Shown piece after piece: positions 25,953-35,546 of a DNA stretch of 64,000 nt. Every line of letters begins with the position of its first letter. The first letter of the stretch is position 1. The notes under the pieces are model-generated. The model made no database searches, was not told the origin of the DNA, and saw only the letters and a program-made list of their open reading frames with translations. The translations under genes and the position numbers were made by a program. The stretch comes from Mycobacterium simulans (GTDB lineage: Bacteria; Actinomycetota; Actinomycetes; Mycobacteriales; Mycobacteriaceae): positions 2,611,109-2,675,108 of the forward strand of contig NZ_OCVX01000003.1 in the NCBI RefSeq assembly GCF_900232995.1, in the 5' to 3' direction.

Positions 25953-26449
25953 GTGCACTCCTAAGGACTTGCCGGGATGTCGCATATATCAGAGCGACTG
26001 AATACGGAGCAATCATTTGATGAACATTGAATCCACGGGCCTGCTCTGGCAGGAATTGTGCAAGTTATCCGGTTAGGTGTATAGCACGCCGTCGAGCGTT
26101 ATAACAACGATTTATTGTCCCGAATTTGGCAGTTCTTAGTGTTCGAGTAGCGGCGGGCCTGGGATAGGGCGGTGATGAGGTAGTCGTGATGAGGTAATCG
26201 GGTAGTGGCAAGTAACGCAACCCAGTTCACAGTTGCCGGTGGCCGCGGCCGAGATGAGGGCGGGTATGCGCGTTGTGCCTTTTTGCGGCGCTAGCCGCAA
26301 TTCGGTGGCTAGGCTGCCGCACCCGGGGATGCTTGTTCCGAAGGCTACAATTCAGATCACCTTATGGGCGTACTGTTTAAGTACGATAATGCGCCGTAAG
26401 TCAAGCATTACCGTGGGCGCCGGGGTTGAATTAGGTTGTTGTATTCCGA
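25953..26449. other. Intergenic region between the oxoamine synthase and the second patatin gene
   Basis: No gene is supported in 497 bases. The part from 25990 to 26140 is relatively A/T-rich and should contain the leftward promoter of the oxoamine synthase. A 14-base tandem repeat (GTGATGAGGTAGTC and one variant) lies at 26172-26199. Confidence 0.4.
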
Positions 26450-27523
26450 TCAGCCCTCGATTGCGGGCGGCGCATCCGTATCAGCTTCGATTTCGAATTC
26501 ATTCAACGCGCGCGTGGCCAGCTCGCGACCGACGGCGATCACCTCTACCGCTCGGTGGAATTCCAGGCTTCGGCAGGTCGCGCGCGGTACCTCGATCAGC
26601 AGGTCGGCCGGATAGGCCGCCAGCGTATGGCGGGCGAGCGCGGATTGAGCGATGTCGATCGTCCGATTCATCACCTCGAAGCTGCCCATCTTGGGGATTC
26701 CTGGCGCGACCGGCGCGTCACCGGGCTCATCCGAGACGCCCGCGGGCTGCTCGATCTCCGCGTCTTCCGACCAGGAATCCGATTCTGGGACCGCCGCGCC
26801 GAAGCGACTCAACACTGCCCGCGCTGCCGGCCGGTCGAGCAGTGATCGAGCGGCGCTGGCGTCGAACAGTGCCGAGGTGCTGCGCACCATGCGGTTCCAC
26901 CACTCGGCTGTGACACCCGCCTCGCGACCGCCGGCGGCCTCACTGCCGTTGAGGCTCACCGCGATCGTCAGGTCGGCGTTGACACCGGCGATCGGCGCCA
27001 TCGGCAATGGGTCGAGGATGCCTCCGTCGGCGAGCAGGCGTCCGTCGATTTCGTGCGGCGCAATCACCCCCGGTATCGCTATGGATGCCCGGATGGCTTC
27101 GTCGAGTGGCCCGCGTTGAAACCACACCGACTTGCCCGCGAGTAGGTCGGTCGCCACCGCCGTATACGGGATGGGCAGTTGCTCGATGTTGACCGGGCCC
27201 AGGATGTCGCGCACCGCGTCCAGGATCTTCTCCGCGCGTAACACTCCCGCCGCGGTAATCGACGGGTCCAGCAGTCGCAGAATGTTGCGCTGTGTCAGGG
27301 ACTTCGCCCAGTCGGCGAGCTCGTTGAGTCGGCCGGCCGCTTGCACCCCGCCGACTACCGCGCCCATCGACGAGCCGGCGATCCCCACGATTTGGTAGCC
27401 GTGCTCCTGCAGTGCCTGGATCACCCCGATGTGGGCGTAGCCGCGCGCGCCGCCGCTGCCAAGCGCCAACGCGACGCGGATCCCAGACGATCCCCGCGGT
27501 CGCAGTGCTACTGGTTCAGACAT
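26450..27523 (-). CDS. Patatin-like phospholipase (Rv1063c homologue)
   Basis: The 357-residue protein has the oxyanion loop LGSGGARGYAHIGV, nucleophile motif GSSMG and the aspartate in LLADGGILDPLP. It is distinct from the patatin at 23.7 kb, with an extra C-terminal region of about 100 residues after the catalytic Asp. There is no signal peptide, so it is probably an intracellular lipid hydrolase. H37Rv Rv1063c (about 360 residues) sits before lpqV in the same way. Confidence 0.88.
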   Translation of the reverse strand: MSEPVALRPRGSSGIRVALALGSGGARGYAHIGVIQALQEHGYQIVGIAGSSMGAVVGGVQAAGRLNELADWAKSLTQRNILRLLDPSITAAGVLRAEKILDAVRDILGPVNIEQLPIPYTAVATDLLAGKSVWFQRGPLDEAIRASIAIPGVIAPHEIDGRLLADGGILDPLPMAPIAGVNADLTIAVSLNGSEAAGGREAGVTAEWWNRMVRSTSALFDASAARSLLDRPAARAVLSRFGAAVPESDSWSEDAEIEQPAGVSDEPGDAPVAPGIPKMGSFEVMNRTIDIAQSALARHTLAAYPADLLIEVPRATCRSLEFHRAVEVIAVGRELATRALNEFEIEADTDAPPAIEG

Positions 27524-27603
27524 CCCTTCATTCTGCGCGGCGACGCGCCCTGTCGCGGAGCCGGTTGCCAGTTTTGTGCACGCCTGATCTCAATTGCAGA
27601 TTG

Positions 27604-28038
27604 CTATCCGCATTCGTTGTTGGCGGCTGCGACGGCCGCGACAATCACCGCCGATTGTCGCGCCGGCGTCAGGTCTGCCCACCGGATGTTCCAGCTACCC
27701 GCAACTCCAGACGGCGATGCCTGAACCATCGCCAAATACCGCTCGATGAGCGATTCCCTGGTGCTCTGCTGGGTCACCATCCACTCTCTGGCGGCATGGC
27801 AGGCCTGGAAATACTGCTCCTCGGTCGAGTCTGCGGGAACGTCAACCCTGGTTGTCACGCCCGCGGGGGAGACGCCGATGGCGCCCGGCGGCAGCAAATT
27901 GGCAACGCTTGATGACCGCGCGGACGAAGAGGCGGCTTTGCCGCTGACGTCGCTATGCGAGCAGCCCGTGACGGTCGACAAACATGCCGCCGCCATGACC
28001 ATCCCCCACTGCAGGGGAACATGACGGCTGCGGTGCAC
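27604..28038 (-). CDS. lpqV: Lipoprotein LpqV
   Basis: The 144-residue protein starts with a basic N-terminus and hydrophobic core, then lipobox VTGC with the lipidated cysteine at residue 26. A Ser/Ala-rich linker and a compact C-terminal domain follow (EEQYFQACHAAREWM...NNECG), with two cysteines that could form a disulfide outside the membrane. H37Rv LpqV is about 139 residues. Function is unknown. It lies 80 bases upstream of the patatin gene on the same strand. Confidence 0.87.
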   Translation of the reverse strand: MHRSRHVPLQWGMVMAAACLSTVTGCSHSDVSGKAASSSARSSSVANLLPPGAIGVSPAGVTTRVDVPADSTEEQYFQACHAAREWMVTQQSTRESLIERYLAMVQASPSGVAGSWNIRWADLTPARQSAVIVAAVAAANNECG

Positions 28039-28153
28039 AGTCCCAATCTATGCAACACTGTCTGGCGTGATGGAGCGCTACGGAATTTGCGAGTGTTGTC
28101 GGCCCTGACACGCCGCCGCTTGCCCTATCCGTTTCACTCCTTGGAGTTCGTCC

Positions 28154-28708
28154 ATGGTCATGCCTCTTGTCACGCCAACCATCACAGCCCCGGCCGCGGG
28201 ACCCACCCGGTTGCGGGTGCCCGATCTCCTGAACGCCACCGACCGAGCCGCCGACGACGTGCTCAGCGGACATTGCGACCACCTGTTACCCGAGGGCGGT
28301 GTGTCGGAGACCGAGCGTTGGTTCACCCGCATCTACGGTGACGACGAATTGGACATCTGGCTGATCAGCTGGGTCCCTGGTCACGCGACGGAGTTGCACG
28401 ACCATGGCGGGTCGCTCGGAGCACTGACGGTGCTGAGTGGTTCGCTCAACGAATTCCGTTGGGACGGTAGGCGGTTGCGGCGCCGTCGGCTCGACGCCGG
28501 TGATCAGGCCGGCTTTCCGTTGGGCTGGGTGCACGACGTGGTGTGGGCGCCCCGGCCGGCCGTTATCGCCGGCCCCGCAGAACCGACCCTGAGCGTGCAT
28601 GCGTACTCGCCGCCGCTGACCGCGATGTCGTATTACGAAGTCACCGGTCGTGACACGCTGCGCCGCAAGCGCACCGAATTGACCGACCAACCCGAAGGGG
28701 TTCTGTGA
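28154..28708 (+). CDS. Cysteine dioxygenase (Rv1065 homologue)
   Basis: The 184-residue protein is a single cupin domain of the cysteine dioxygenase type I family, which adds O2 to the thiol of cysteine to give cysteine sulfinate. Metal-binding histidines are in TELHDHGGSLGALTVLSG (H-x-H), with a third histidine in LGWVHDVV. GGAG nine bases before the ATG supports the start. It is coupled to the rhodanese gene by a 4-base overlap. Together they suggest oxidative cysteine breakdown. Confidence 0.88.
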   Translation: MVMPLVTPTITAPAAGPTRLRVPDLLNATDRAADDVLSGHCDHLLPEGGVSETERWFTRIYGDDELDIWLISWVPGHATELHDHGGSLGALTVLSGSLNEFRWDGRRLRRRRLDAGDQAGFPLGWVHDVVWAPRPAVIAGPAEPTLSVHAYSPPLTAMSYYEVTGRDTLRRKRTELTDQPEGVL

Positions 28709-29088
28709 GCCGGATCGACCAAGTCCTGGACGCCGCCCGCCGCCGCTATCACCGACTTCCGGCCAGCCAAGTGCCGGAGGCGTTGCGGCGTGGCGCGGTT
28801 CTGGTCGACATCCGCCCCCAGGCCCAGCGGGCTCGTGAAGGCGAGATGCCCGGGGCGGTGGTAATCGAACGCAACGTCTTGGAATGGCGTTGCGATCCGA
28901 CGAGTGCTGCCCGCCTGCCGCAGGCGGTTAGCGACGACGTCGAGTGGGTGATTCTGTGTTCGGAAGGCTATACGTCTAGCCTGGCGGCCGCGGCCCTGCT
29001 GGACCTCGGCCTACACCGCGCGACTGACGTCGTCGGGGGTTACCACGCGCTGGTGGCCGCCGGGGTGCTGGCCGAGTTGAGCGGGTAG
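28705..29088 (+). CDS. Rhodanese-domain protein (Rv1066 homologue)
   Basis: This 127-residue single rhodanese domain carries its active-site cysteine in the loop VILCSEGYTSSLAA, where a persulfide would form. It begins with GTG inside the end of the cysteine dioxygenase gene (GTGA overlap). The domain transfers sulfane sulfur, which fits its partner. Its last 34 coding bases before the end are repeated exactly 2.6 kb downstream, on the far side of the PE_PGRS gene. Confidence 0.86.
   Translation: MSRIDQVLDAARRRYHRLPASQVPEALRRGAVLVDIRPQAQRAREGEMPGAVVIERNVLEWRCDPTSAARLPQAVSDDVEWVILCSEGYTSSLAAAALLDLGLHRATDVVGGYHALVAAGVLAELSG
29043..29076 (+). repeat. 34-bp direct repeat, copy 1 (3' end of the rhodanese gene)
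   Basis: This segment encodes HALVAAGVLAE near the end of the rhodanese protein. It is identical over 34 bases to 31648-31681. The two copies bracket the PE_PGRS gene. Confidence 0.9.
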
Positions 29089-29183
29089 TCCGGAGGGGGC
29101 CGGCAAGCTGGCCGGTCGCACCTCGGATTGCCGGGGCGCCACCTGGTGCTTGCCGGGCTGCTGGCCGAGCCGGCACGGGCCGG

Positions 29184-31196
29184 CTATTGCCCGCTTGTGC
29201 CGGAGTTGCCGAAGATCAGTCCGCCGCTTCCGCCGAGTCCACCGACCCCGTCGAGCCCGGAAGTTTGGCCGGCACCGCCAGTTCCGCCGTTGCCGCCGTT
29301 GCCGCCGTCGCCGATCAATTGCGCGTCGCCGCCGTTGCCGCCGTCGCCGCCCTTGCCGCCGTTGCCGTCGGTTCCACCAACTGGCGTGCCTAAACCGCCC
29401 TGGCTGCCTTGGCCCCCGGCTCCGCCGGCCCCACCACCGCCAATCAGGCCGGCCGCTCCGCCGCTGCCGCCGCTACCCCCTGCGTGACCGTTGCCGCCGT
29501 TACCCCCGGCGGCTTGGATGCCGCTGGTGGTGTTGATGCCGCCGCTGCCGCCCGCGCCGCCGGTGCTGCCAACCCCGCCGGCACCGCCGGCGCCGCCGTC
29601 GCCGAACAACCTGCCTGCGGATCCGCCACTGCCGCCGTTGCCGGCATTGCCCGTGTCACCGCCTTTACCGCCGCCACCGGGAGCCTGGCCCCCACTGGCC
29701 GCGTCGCCGCCGCTGCCGCCTTGACCGCCGCCGCCGGCGTTGCCGCCGTTGCCGGCATTACCGCCGCTGCCAAATAGCCAGCCGGAGGACCCGCCGTCGC
29801 CCCCGCCGCCGGCGTTGCCGCCGACACCGCCGCCGCCGCCGTTGCCGCCTTCCGCGTTGTTAGTTAGCCCCCCGCCGCCTTTACCGCCGACGTTGCCAAG
29901 GCCGCCGTTCCCGCCGGCACCGCCGCTCCCGCCGTTGCCGTACAGCAAGCCGGAGGACCCACCCGTGCCACCAGCGCCGGCGTTGCCTCCGCCGCCACCG
30001 GCCCCGCCGGTACCAGCAACGCCGAGGATATTGGCGCCGCCGTTGCCGCCGGCGGCGCCGTTGCCGCCGTCACCACCGGTGCCGGCGTTGCCGCCGTGGC
30101 CGAACAGTAAAGCGCCTTGTCCGCCGTTGCCGCCGCCGCCGGCGGCACCGCCGGTTCCACCGGCACCGCCATTGCCGCCGCTGGTGCCACCGTTGCCACC
30201 GGCCCCGCCGTTGCCGGCGCCGCCGCCGTTGCCCGCGTCGCCGCCGTTGCCGAATAGCCAGCCGGAAGACCCGCCATTGCCGCCTTGACCGCCGGAGCCT
30301 CCGCCGCCGCCAGCGCCGCCGGATTGGGCGTTATTGCCGGCAGTGCCTATGCCGCCTTGCCCACCGGTTCCGCCGTCACCGCCGGCACCGCCGTGGCCGT
30401 AGAGCCAGCCGCCCTTGCCGCCGGCGCCGCCAGCGCCGGCGTCGCCGCCTTGTGCGCCGTTGGCACCGCCGCCGCTGCCGTTGCCGCCTTGTCCGCCGGC
30501 GCCGCCGGTGCCGCCGGCTCCGCCATTGCCAAACAGCCCGGTGGCGCCACCGGTGCCGCCGCTGCCGCCTACGCCACCGGCTACGCCTGCCGCGCCGAGG
30601 GCCCCGGCCCCGCCAGTCCCACCGTTTCCGCCGTTGCCGTAGAGCCACCCGCCGTTGCCGCCGGCTCCGCCGTTGGCGCCGGTGCCGCCGGCCCCGCCGT
30701 TACCGCCGTTTCCGATCAGCCCGGCCGACCCGCCGGCACCTCCGGTGACTCCGGCGGTGGTTTGCGAAAAGCCGTTGCCGCCGTTGCCGTATAACAAACC
30801 GCCGGCGCCACCGTTGGGATTGTCCGCGGTCCCGTTGGCGCCGTTGCCGATCAGCGGGCGTCCGAACAGGGCCTGGGTGGGCGCATTGATGAGACCTAGA
30901 ACCTGCTGCTCGACGTTTGTTGCCTCGGCACTGGCATACCGTGCGCCAGCGCCGGTCAACGTCTGCACGAACTGGTCGTGAAACAGTGCTGCCTGCGCGC
31001 CCAGCTTTTGATAGTCCTGGGCGTGGGCGGAAAACAGTGCGGTGATCGCTGCGGAGACTTCATCGCCACCGGCGGCGGCCAGCGCCGTTGTCGGGGCCAG
31101 GGCGGCAGCATTGGCCGCGCTGATCGCCGAACCAACGTTGGCAATATCGGCTGCCGCGGCCATCAACTCCAACGGCGATGCCAGTACGAACGACAT
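29184..31196 (-). CDS. PE_PGRS protein
   Basis: The 670-residue protein starts with a PE domain of about 95 residues ([18 protein letters not shown]) containing the YxxxE export motif (YASAE). The linker [11 protein letters not shown] follows, then more than 500 residues of GGxGG repeats (PGRS). PE_PGRS proteins are ESX-5-exported cell-surface proteins. The frame is intact throughout, unlike the PE_PGRS at 53.7 kb. H37Rv has two such genes here (PE_PGRS19 and 20) between Rv1066 and Rv1069c; this genome has one. The gene is bracketed by 34-bp direct repeats. Confidence 0.93.
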   Translation of the reverse strand: MSFVLASPLELMAAAADIANVGSAISAANAAALAPTTALAAAGGDEVSAAITALFSAHAQDYQKLGAQAALFHDQFVQTLTGAGARYASAEATNVEQQVLGLINAPTQALFGRPLIGNGANGTADNPNGGAGGLLYGNGGNGFSQTTAGVTGGAGGSAGLIGNGGNGGAGGTGANGGAGGNGGWLYGNGGNGGTGGAGALGAAGVAGGVGGSGGTGGATGLFGNGGAGGTGGAGGQGGNGSGGGANGAQGGDAGAGGAGGKGGWLYGHGGAGGDGGTGGQGGIGTAGNNAQSGGAGGGGGSGGQGGNGGSSGWLFGNGGDAGNGGGAGNGGAGGNGGTSGGNGGAGGTGGAAGGGGNGGQGALLFGHGGNAGTGGDGGNGAAGGNGGANILGVAGTGGAGGGGGNAGAGGTGGSSGLLYGNGGSGGAGGNGGLGNVGGKGGGGLTNNAEGGNGGGGGVGGNAGGGGDGGSSGWLFGSGGNAGNGGNAGGGGQGGSGGDAASGGQAPGGGGKGGDTGNAGNGGSGGSAGRLFGDGGAGGAGGVGSTGGAGGSGGINTTSGIQAAGGNGGNGHAGGSGGSGGAAGLIGGGGAGGAGGQGSQGGLGTPVGGTDGNGGKGGDGGNGGDAQLIGDGGNGGNGGTGGAGQTSGLDGVGGLGGSGGLIFGNSGTSGQ

Positions 31197-31565
31197 GGGC
31201 CCCCCTTTGTGCGATAGGTGATCGTGGAGGTGATGTTATCTCCGTCACACCGGATCCCGGGTGCCTTTTAGCGGGTTCCCGACACTTATTTTGTTGGCCT
31301 AGCAAGTCTTTTGAATTGTGTTGCACAAATCGACTTTCAACCGCGCTGGGCGTGGTTGGACGACACGGCCGGTGATCGCGAAGGATGATGCGCGATAGGA
31401 ATTTTCGCCGGATCGCATGGCGCTCAAGAGGTTCGGAGTCCGCGGCAACGATGGTCCGCGCTGTAACCAGCGACATGTCACCTGCACGGACGCAATCGAG
31501 CAACTTGGCGTCGCCATCGGCAATTCAGGGCGGATACGTCACCACGGTTCGCGCCAATCCTCGGC

Positions 31566-31584
31566 ATGTCAAATAATTTGACAT
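31566..31584. promoter_or_regulatory. Perfect 19-base palindrome
   Basis: ATGTCAAAT-A-ATTTGACAT is perfectly symmetric and A/T-rich in a GC-rich genome. Its form suits a dimeric repressor operator. No regulator gene is adjacent. Confidence 0.45.
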
Positions 31585-31647
31585 ATGCGGATCGACGTTC
31601 GTTGGCGGTCAACGCTATCTAATAGTTAGACAAAGCCATTGTTTGTC

Positions 31648-31681
31648 CCACGCGCTGGTGGCCGCCGGGGTGCTGGCCGAG
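31648..31681 (+). repeat. 34-bp direct repeat, copy 2 (rhodanese remnant)
   Basis: Identical to 29043-29076. The following bases still encode a plausible rhodanese tail and stop codon (ends at 31699), while the sequence before it is unrelated to the gene. Confidence 0.9.
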
Positions 31682-31699
31682 CTCAATGGGGTGAGCTAG

Positions 31700-33454
31700 T
31701 CAGCCGGATTCATCGCCCGGTGAGCCCAGTGGCTTCGCGCTGGCGTGCAGCAGCGGCCGCAGCCTTTCCGTCTTCTCCTGTGTCCAGCCGGGCGGCGATA
31801 GCACCGCGGCCCAGCCGTCGGCGACGTTGGCGACGTAGCGGTGGCCATGCCCGTCCGGCACATCGGTGGCCACCGCCATGTCGGCAGAGACCTGCAGGAA
31901 GGTCACCACCGGGATCCAGCGCGTCTGGGGCAGGACGTCGTAGCCCCGCTTTTCTCGCAGCCAGTCCGGTTTGCTGAACAACAAGTCGGTTGTCCACCAG
32001 GCAATCGGGTCGGAGGCGTGCTGTAAATACACCACTCGCGGTCTGCCCCAGGGAACGTCGGGGCGCTGCAAATCGGCTGAGCGGGCGACGAATCGGACGT
32101 TGTGGCCGTCGTCGTAGATGGGCAACCACTGCGGTGAACCGGCATCGCGAGTCGAGGTCAAGTCCGTCCAGATGGTGTTGTTGAACGTCGGCCCGCTGAA
32201 CAATGCCCCGTCGGTGCGTGCCAGGACGTTATTGAGGTTCATGAACGGGGCCTCGCCGCCGAACGATCCGAGGCTCTCGCCGAACACGACCAGCTTGGGC
32301 CGCGCGGATTCCGGCAGCTGCCGGATCAGCTTGTCGACGGCCTCGAAGAGCGCCTGACCGGCGTGGCGGGCATTCTCCTTGTCCACCAGGAACGACAGCC
32401 AGCTCGGCAAGAAGGAATACTGCATGCTCACGATCGCGGTGTTGCCGTTGTACATGTACTCCAGCGCCGAGGCTTCGGCTTCGTTGATCCAGCCGGTCCC
32501 GGTGGTCGTCGCGACCGCGACGACGGCACGGCTCAAGCCGCCGCTGCGTTGCAATTCGCGCGCGGCAAGCTCGGCGGTCGCGATGATGCCGTCCGCGGAA
32601 TTCAACCCGGCGTAGGCGCGGATCGGCTCGACCGCCGGGGCCGCGTTGAACGCGCTGAGTTGGCGGACGCTGGGCCCGCCCTCGACGAAGATTCGGCCCT
32701 GATGCCCCAGCGACTCCCATGACACCAGCGACTGCGGGCCACCCGATCGCATTGGGGTTTTCGGCGGCGCGGTATTGGGGTCCATCTCGTTGTTGACCGA
32801 GGCGAAGGTGCCATTCATGGAACGCATCGCGAATTTGAGCACGACACCGTTGAGCAGGGTGATCGTGAGCGTCACCAGCAGGATCACCACGATGGTTGCC
32901 GAGAGGCGGAATGGCGCGATCCGGTCGACCTGTGCGACAAGGAAACCGAACAGCCAGCGGATGAACTTACCGATCTCGACCAACGTGAACAGCACCACCA
33001 GCGACACGGCCCCGGCCAGTGGATAGTCGTACCACTCCAGGTGCTCGACGCCCATCAGATTGCGCACGTCGTCCTGCCAGAGATGAAACCAGATCGCCAT
33101 CAACACCATGCCGACCGCGCCGACGGCGACCAGCGGTATCCACGCCCAGCGTGGCGGCGGCGGACTGGTATCTTGCGTGCGCATGTAACGGACCAGCCAT
33201 ACGGCGAAGACACCCAGGCCGTAGCCGATGGCGCCCGAGATACCGCTGACCAGTCCCTGGTACAACGGACCACGTGGCAGCAGCGACGGTGTCATCGAGA
33301 GCCACAGAAAGATGAGGCCAACCGCTGTCCCGGTGAATGTGTAGTGGCGCACCCACCATGCGCTGCGAACCGGTTGCGGCTCAGCGGATTCCGCTACTTC
33401 GGCTAGTGGTTCGTCGCTGACTTCGGTCGACGTCGCGGCGCCCTGCTCGGTCAT
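31700..33454 (-). CDS. Membrane alpha/beta-hydrolase (Rv1069c homologue)
   Basis: The 584-residue protein has about five hydrophobic helices in the first 210 residues ([64 protein letters not shown]). A C-terminal alpha/beta-hydrolase domain of the DUF/Abhydrolase_9 type (PF10081) follows, with nucleophile serine in [11 protein letters not shown] and a histidine near the end (DGHGHRYV). The substrate is unknown. The ATG at 33454 overlaps the echA8 stop by 4 bases, so it is translated with echA8 and echA9. H37Rv Rv1069c has 587 residues. Confidence 0.88.
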   Translation of the reverse strand: MTEQGAATSTEVSDEPLAEVAESAEPQPVRSAWWVRHYTFTGTAVGLIFLWLSMTPSLLPRGPLYQGLVSGISGAIGYGLGVFAVWLVRYMRTQDTSPPPPRWAWIPLVAVGAVGMVLMAIWFHLWQDDVRNLMGVEHLEWYDYPLAGAVSLVVLFTLVEIGKFIRWLFGFLVAQVDRIAPFRLSATIVVILLVTLTITLLNGVVLKFAMRSMNGTFASVNNEMDPNTAPPKTPMRSGGPQSLVSWESLGHQGRIFVEGGPSVRQLSAFNAAPAVEPIRAYAGLNSADGIIATAELAARELQRSGGLSRAVVAVATTTGTGWINEAEASALEYMYNGNTAIVSMQYSFLPSWLSFLVDKENARHAGQALFEAVDKLIRQLPESARPKLVVFGESLGSFGGEAPFMNLNNVLARTDGALFSGPTFNNTIWTDLTSTRDAGSPQWLPIYDDGHNVRFVARSADLQRPDVPWGRPRVVYLQHASDPIAWWTTDLLFSKPDWLREKRGYDVLPQTRWIPVVTFLQVSADMAVATDVPDGHGHRYVANVADGWAAVLSPPGWTQEKTERLRPLLHASAKPLGSPGDESG

Positions 33455-34224
33455 CGGTGGGTGAAATTGGGAGGGCGCTTCTCGATGAATGCGGCCATCC
33501 CTTCGGATTGGTCGTCGGTAGCGAATGTCGAATGGAACAGCCGGCGCTCGTAGAGAAGCCCTTCGGACAAGCTGGATTCGAAAGCCCGGTTGACGGACTC
33601 CTTGGCCATGCGGGTCGCCGACAGCGACATCTGCGAAATGGTGGTCGCAACCGCCATTGCCTCGCTGATCAAATCGTCGGCCGGCACCACCCGCGAGACC
33701 AGGCCGCTGCGCTCGGCCTCCACGGCGTCGATGGTGCGTCCGGTCAGAATGAGGTCCATTGCCTTCGCCTTGCCGATGGCCCGCGTCAGGCGCTGCGAGC
33801 CGCCCATGCCAGGCATTACGCCCAATTTGATCTCTGGCTGGCCGAATCTGGCTGTGTCCGCGGCGATCAACAGGTCGCACATCATTGCCAGCTCACAGCC
33901 TCCGCCGAGCGCGTGCCCGGCAACCGCCGCGATCGTCGGCGTGCGAACGGCGGCGAGTTTTTCCCAGGTGGCGAAGAAGTCGGCGCCGAACGCGTCGGCG
34001 AACGTCAGATCGGCCATTTCCTTGATGTCGGCACCTGCGGCGAACGCCCTGGCTGAACCGGTGATGATGATCGCGCCGATACCCGGATCTTCATCCAGTT
34101 CGGTTGCGGCGCTGGTGACTTCGTTCATCACCTGGCTGTTGAGCGCGTTCAGCGCGTTGGGCCGGTTCAGTGTGATGATGCCGACGCGGTGATCGCGCTC
34201 GACCAGAATGGTTTCGTACGCCAT
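33451..34224 (-). CDS. echA8: Enoyl-CoA hydratase EchA8
   Basis: The 257-residue crotonase-fold enzyme has the length of H37Rv EchA8. It hydrates 2-enoyl-CoA in fatty-acid beta-oxidation. It shows oxyanion-hole segments [11 protein letters not shown] and [19 protein letters not shown] (with a catalytic-type Glu), then [20 protein letters not shown] with the second acidic residue. It lies 12 bases after echA9 and is coupled to the downstream membrane hydrolase gene. Confidence 0.93.
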   Translation of the reverse strand: MAYETILVERDHRVGIITLNRPNALNALNSQVMNEVTSAATELDEDPGIGAIIITGSARAFAAGADIKEMADLTFADAFGADFFATWEKLAAVRTPTIAAVAGHALGGGCELAMMCDLLIAADTARFGQPEIKLGVMPGMGGSQRLTRAIGKAKAMDLILTGRTIDAVEAERSGLVSRVVPADDLISEAMAVATTISQMSLSATRMAKESVNRAFESSLSEGLLYERRLFHSTFATDDQSEGMAAFIEKRPPNFTHR

Positions 34225-34236
34225 GGCTTAACCTCC

Positions 34237-35298
34237 CTAGAAACTCAAGTCGTCGTCGACGGGCGCGAAATACGCGGCGACCTCGGCCGCGGTGACCTCG
34301 GCCAGTGTTGCCGGCGACCATTTCGGATTGCGATCTTTGTCGATCAGTTGCGCGCGAATGCCTTCCACTAGGTCGTGTGAGCGCAGCGATGCCGACGACA
34401 CCCGATAGTCCTGGATCAGAACATCTTCGAGCGTCTTGAGTTCGGCTGCGCGGCGTACCGCTTCGAACGTCACCGACAACGAGATGGGGGAGCGGGTGGC
34501 GATCAGCTTGGCGGCATCGTTGGCTTCGGGTGCCGCGTGTTCCGCTAGCCTGGCAACGATGTCGACAACGGTGTCACCCGAATAGCATTCGTCGATCCAA
34601 GCGCGTTGTGCGGCAAGCTCACTCGGTGGAGGCTCGATAGCGTGGTGCGCCAGAGCGCTCTCCACACCGTCGGCGGCGATCGCCGCGGTGAACGCGTCGA
34701 GATCGCTGTGCGGTACATAGTGATCGGCGAATCCCAGTGCTATGGCGTCGGCGCCGGAAAACGGCGCTCCGGTCAGCGCGGCGTGCAGCCCCAGCTTGCC
34801 GGGCGCCCGGGACAGCAGGTAAACCCCACCGATGTCGGGGACGAAGCCAATGCCGACTTCAGGCATCGCCACCTTGGAGGTGTCGGTCACCACGCGCGTG
34901 TTGGCGTGTGCACTGACGCCGACGCCGCCGCCCATCACGATGCCGTCCATCAACGCCACGTAGGGCTTGGTGAACCGGCCGATCTGGCCGTTGAGCAGAT
35001 ACTCGTTGCGCCAGAACCGTCGCGCGTCGACCCCGTCCTTGCGGGCACTGTGGTAGACGGCCACCACATCGCCGCCGGCGCACAATCCGCGTTCCCCGGC
35101 TCCGGAGAGAACCACCGCGCGCACCGCGTCGTCGCGTTCCCAACGCAGCAGCACGGTGCTCAGCGTGTCCACCATCGTTTGGTTCAGCGAGTTGATCGCC
35201 TTGGGGCGGTTGAGGGTCACAAAGCCGATACCACCCTCGACACGGGTAAGGACTTCGTCGGATTCCCCGGTCACCGCCCCAGAAACAGCCCCTGTCAC
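34237..35298 (-). CDS. echA9: EchA9, 3-hydroxyisobutyryl-CoA hydrolase-like crotonase
   Basis: The 353-residue crotonase is longer than true hydratases and fits the 3-hydroxyisobutyryl-CoA hydrolase (HIBCH) subgroup: AGGDVVAVYH, DGIVMGGGVGVSAH, and MPEVGIGFVPDIGGVYLLSR, with a C-terminal helical extension. HIBCH acts in valine breakdown; from sequence alone enoyl-CoA hydratase activity cannot be excluded. The GTG start at 35298 has GGGGAG upstream. It is the first gene of the echA9-echA8-hydrolase operon. Confidence 0.88.
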   Translation of the reverse strand: MTGAVSGAVTGESDEVLTRVEGGIGFVTLNRPKAINSLNQTMVDTLSTVLLRWERDDAVRAVVLSGAGERGLCAGGDVVAVYHSARKDGVDARRFWRNEYLLNGQIGRFTKPYVALMDGIVMGGGVGVSAHANTRVVTDTSKVAMPEVGIGFVPDIGGVYLLSRAPGKLGLHAALTGAPFSGADAIALGFADHYVPHSDLDAFTAAIAADGVESALAHHAIEPPPSELAAQRAWIDECYSGDTVVDIVARLAEHAAPEANDAAKLIATRSPISLSVTFEAVRRAAELKTLEDVLIQDYRVSSASLRSHDLVEGIRAQLIDKDRNPKWSPATLAEVTAAEVAAYFAPVDDDLSF

Positions 35299-35546
35299 GC
35301 CCTTGCTCCCCTCGCCGGAATTCGTCCTGAGATCTTGCTCGACGCTGCCAAGAGTTTGACCAGCAATCTAGATCGTGACTCGCTCAGCGCTGCCTGCGGG
35401 GGCTAAGGTTTATCGTTATCCGGACAACGGTATACGAGTCCGGGAATGCCAGAAAACGCCCAGCTCCGCTGGGAACCCGAGCGGGACATTGATCGTTGAG
35501 CTGGTATTCGCATAGCCCGAAGCCACAGCTAAGAGAGGATCCGACG

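Larger units (their letters stand above)
31197..31699. other. Intergenic region upstream of PE_PGRS, with rhodanese remnant
   Basis: No intact gene lies in this 503-base stretch. It contains the leftward PE_PGRS promoter, palindromes at 31316-31328 (TTGTG-TTG-CACAA), 31566-31584 and 31618-31630, and at its right end the second 34-bp repeat copy. That copy continues in frame as LNGVS-stop, a diverged rhodanese C-terminus. Confidence 0.6.

Noticed and set aside
26233..26913. Plus-strand ORF of 226 codons before and across the Rv1063c-type patatin gene
   Set aside because: Most of it is antisense to the patatin gene, whose catalytic motifs are intact; the translation is Arg/Pro-rich.
29128..30794. 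Several long plus-strand ORFs rich in Pro/Ala opposite the PE_PGRS gene
   Set aside because: These are the expected antisense readings of GGxGG repeats.
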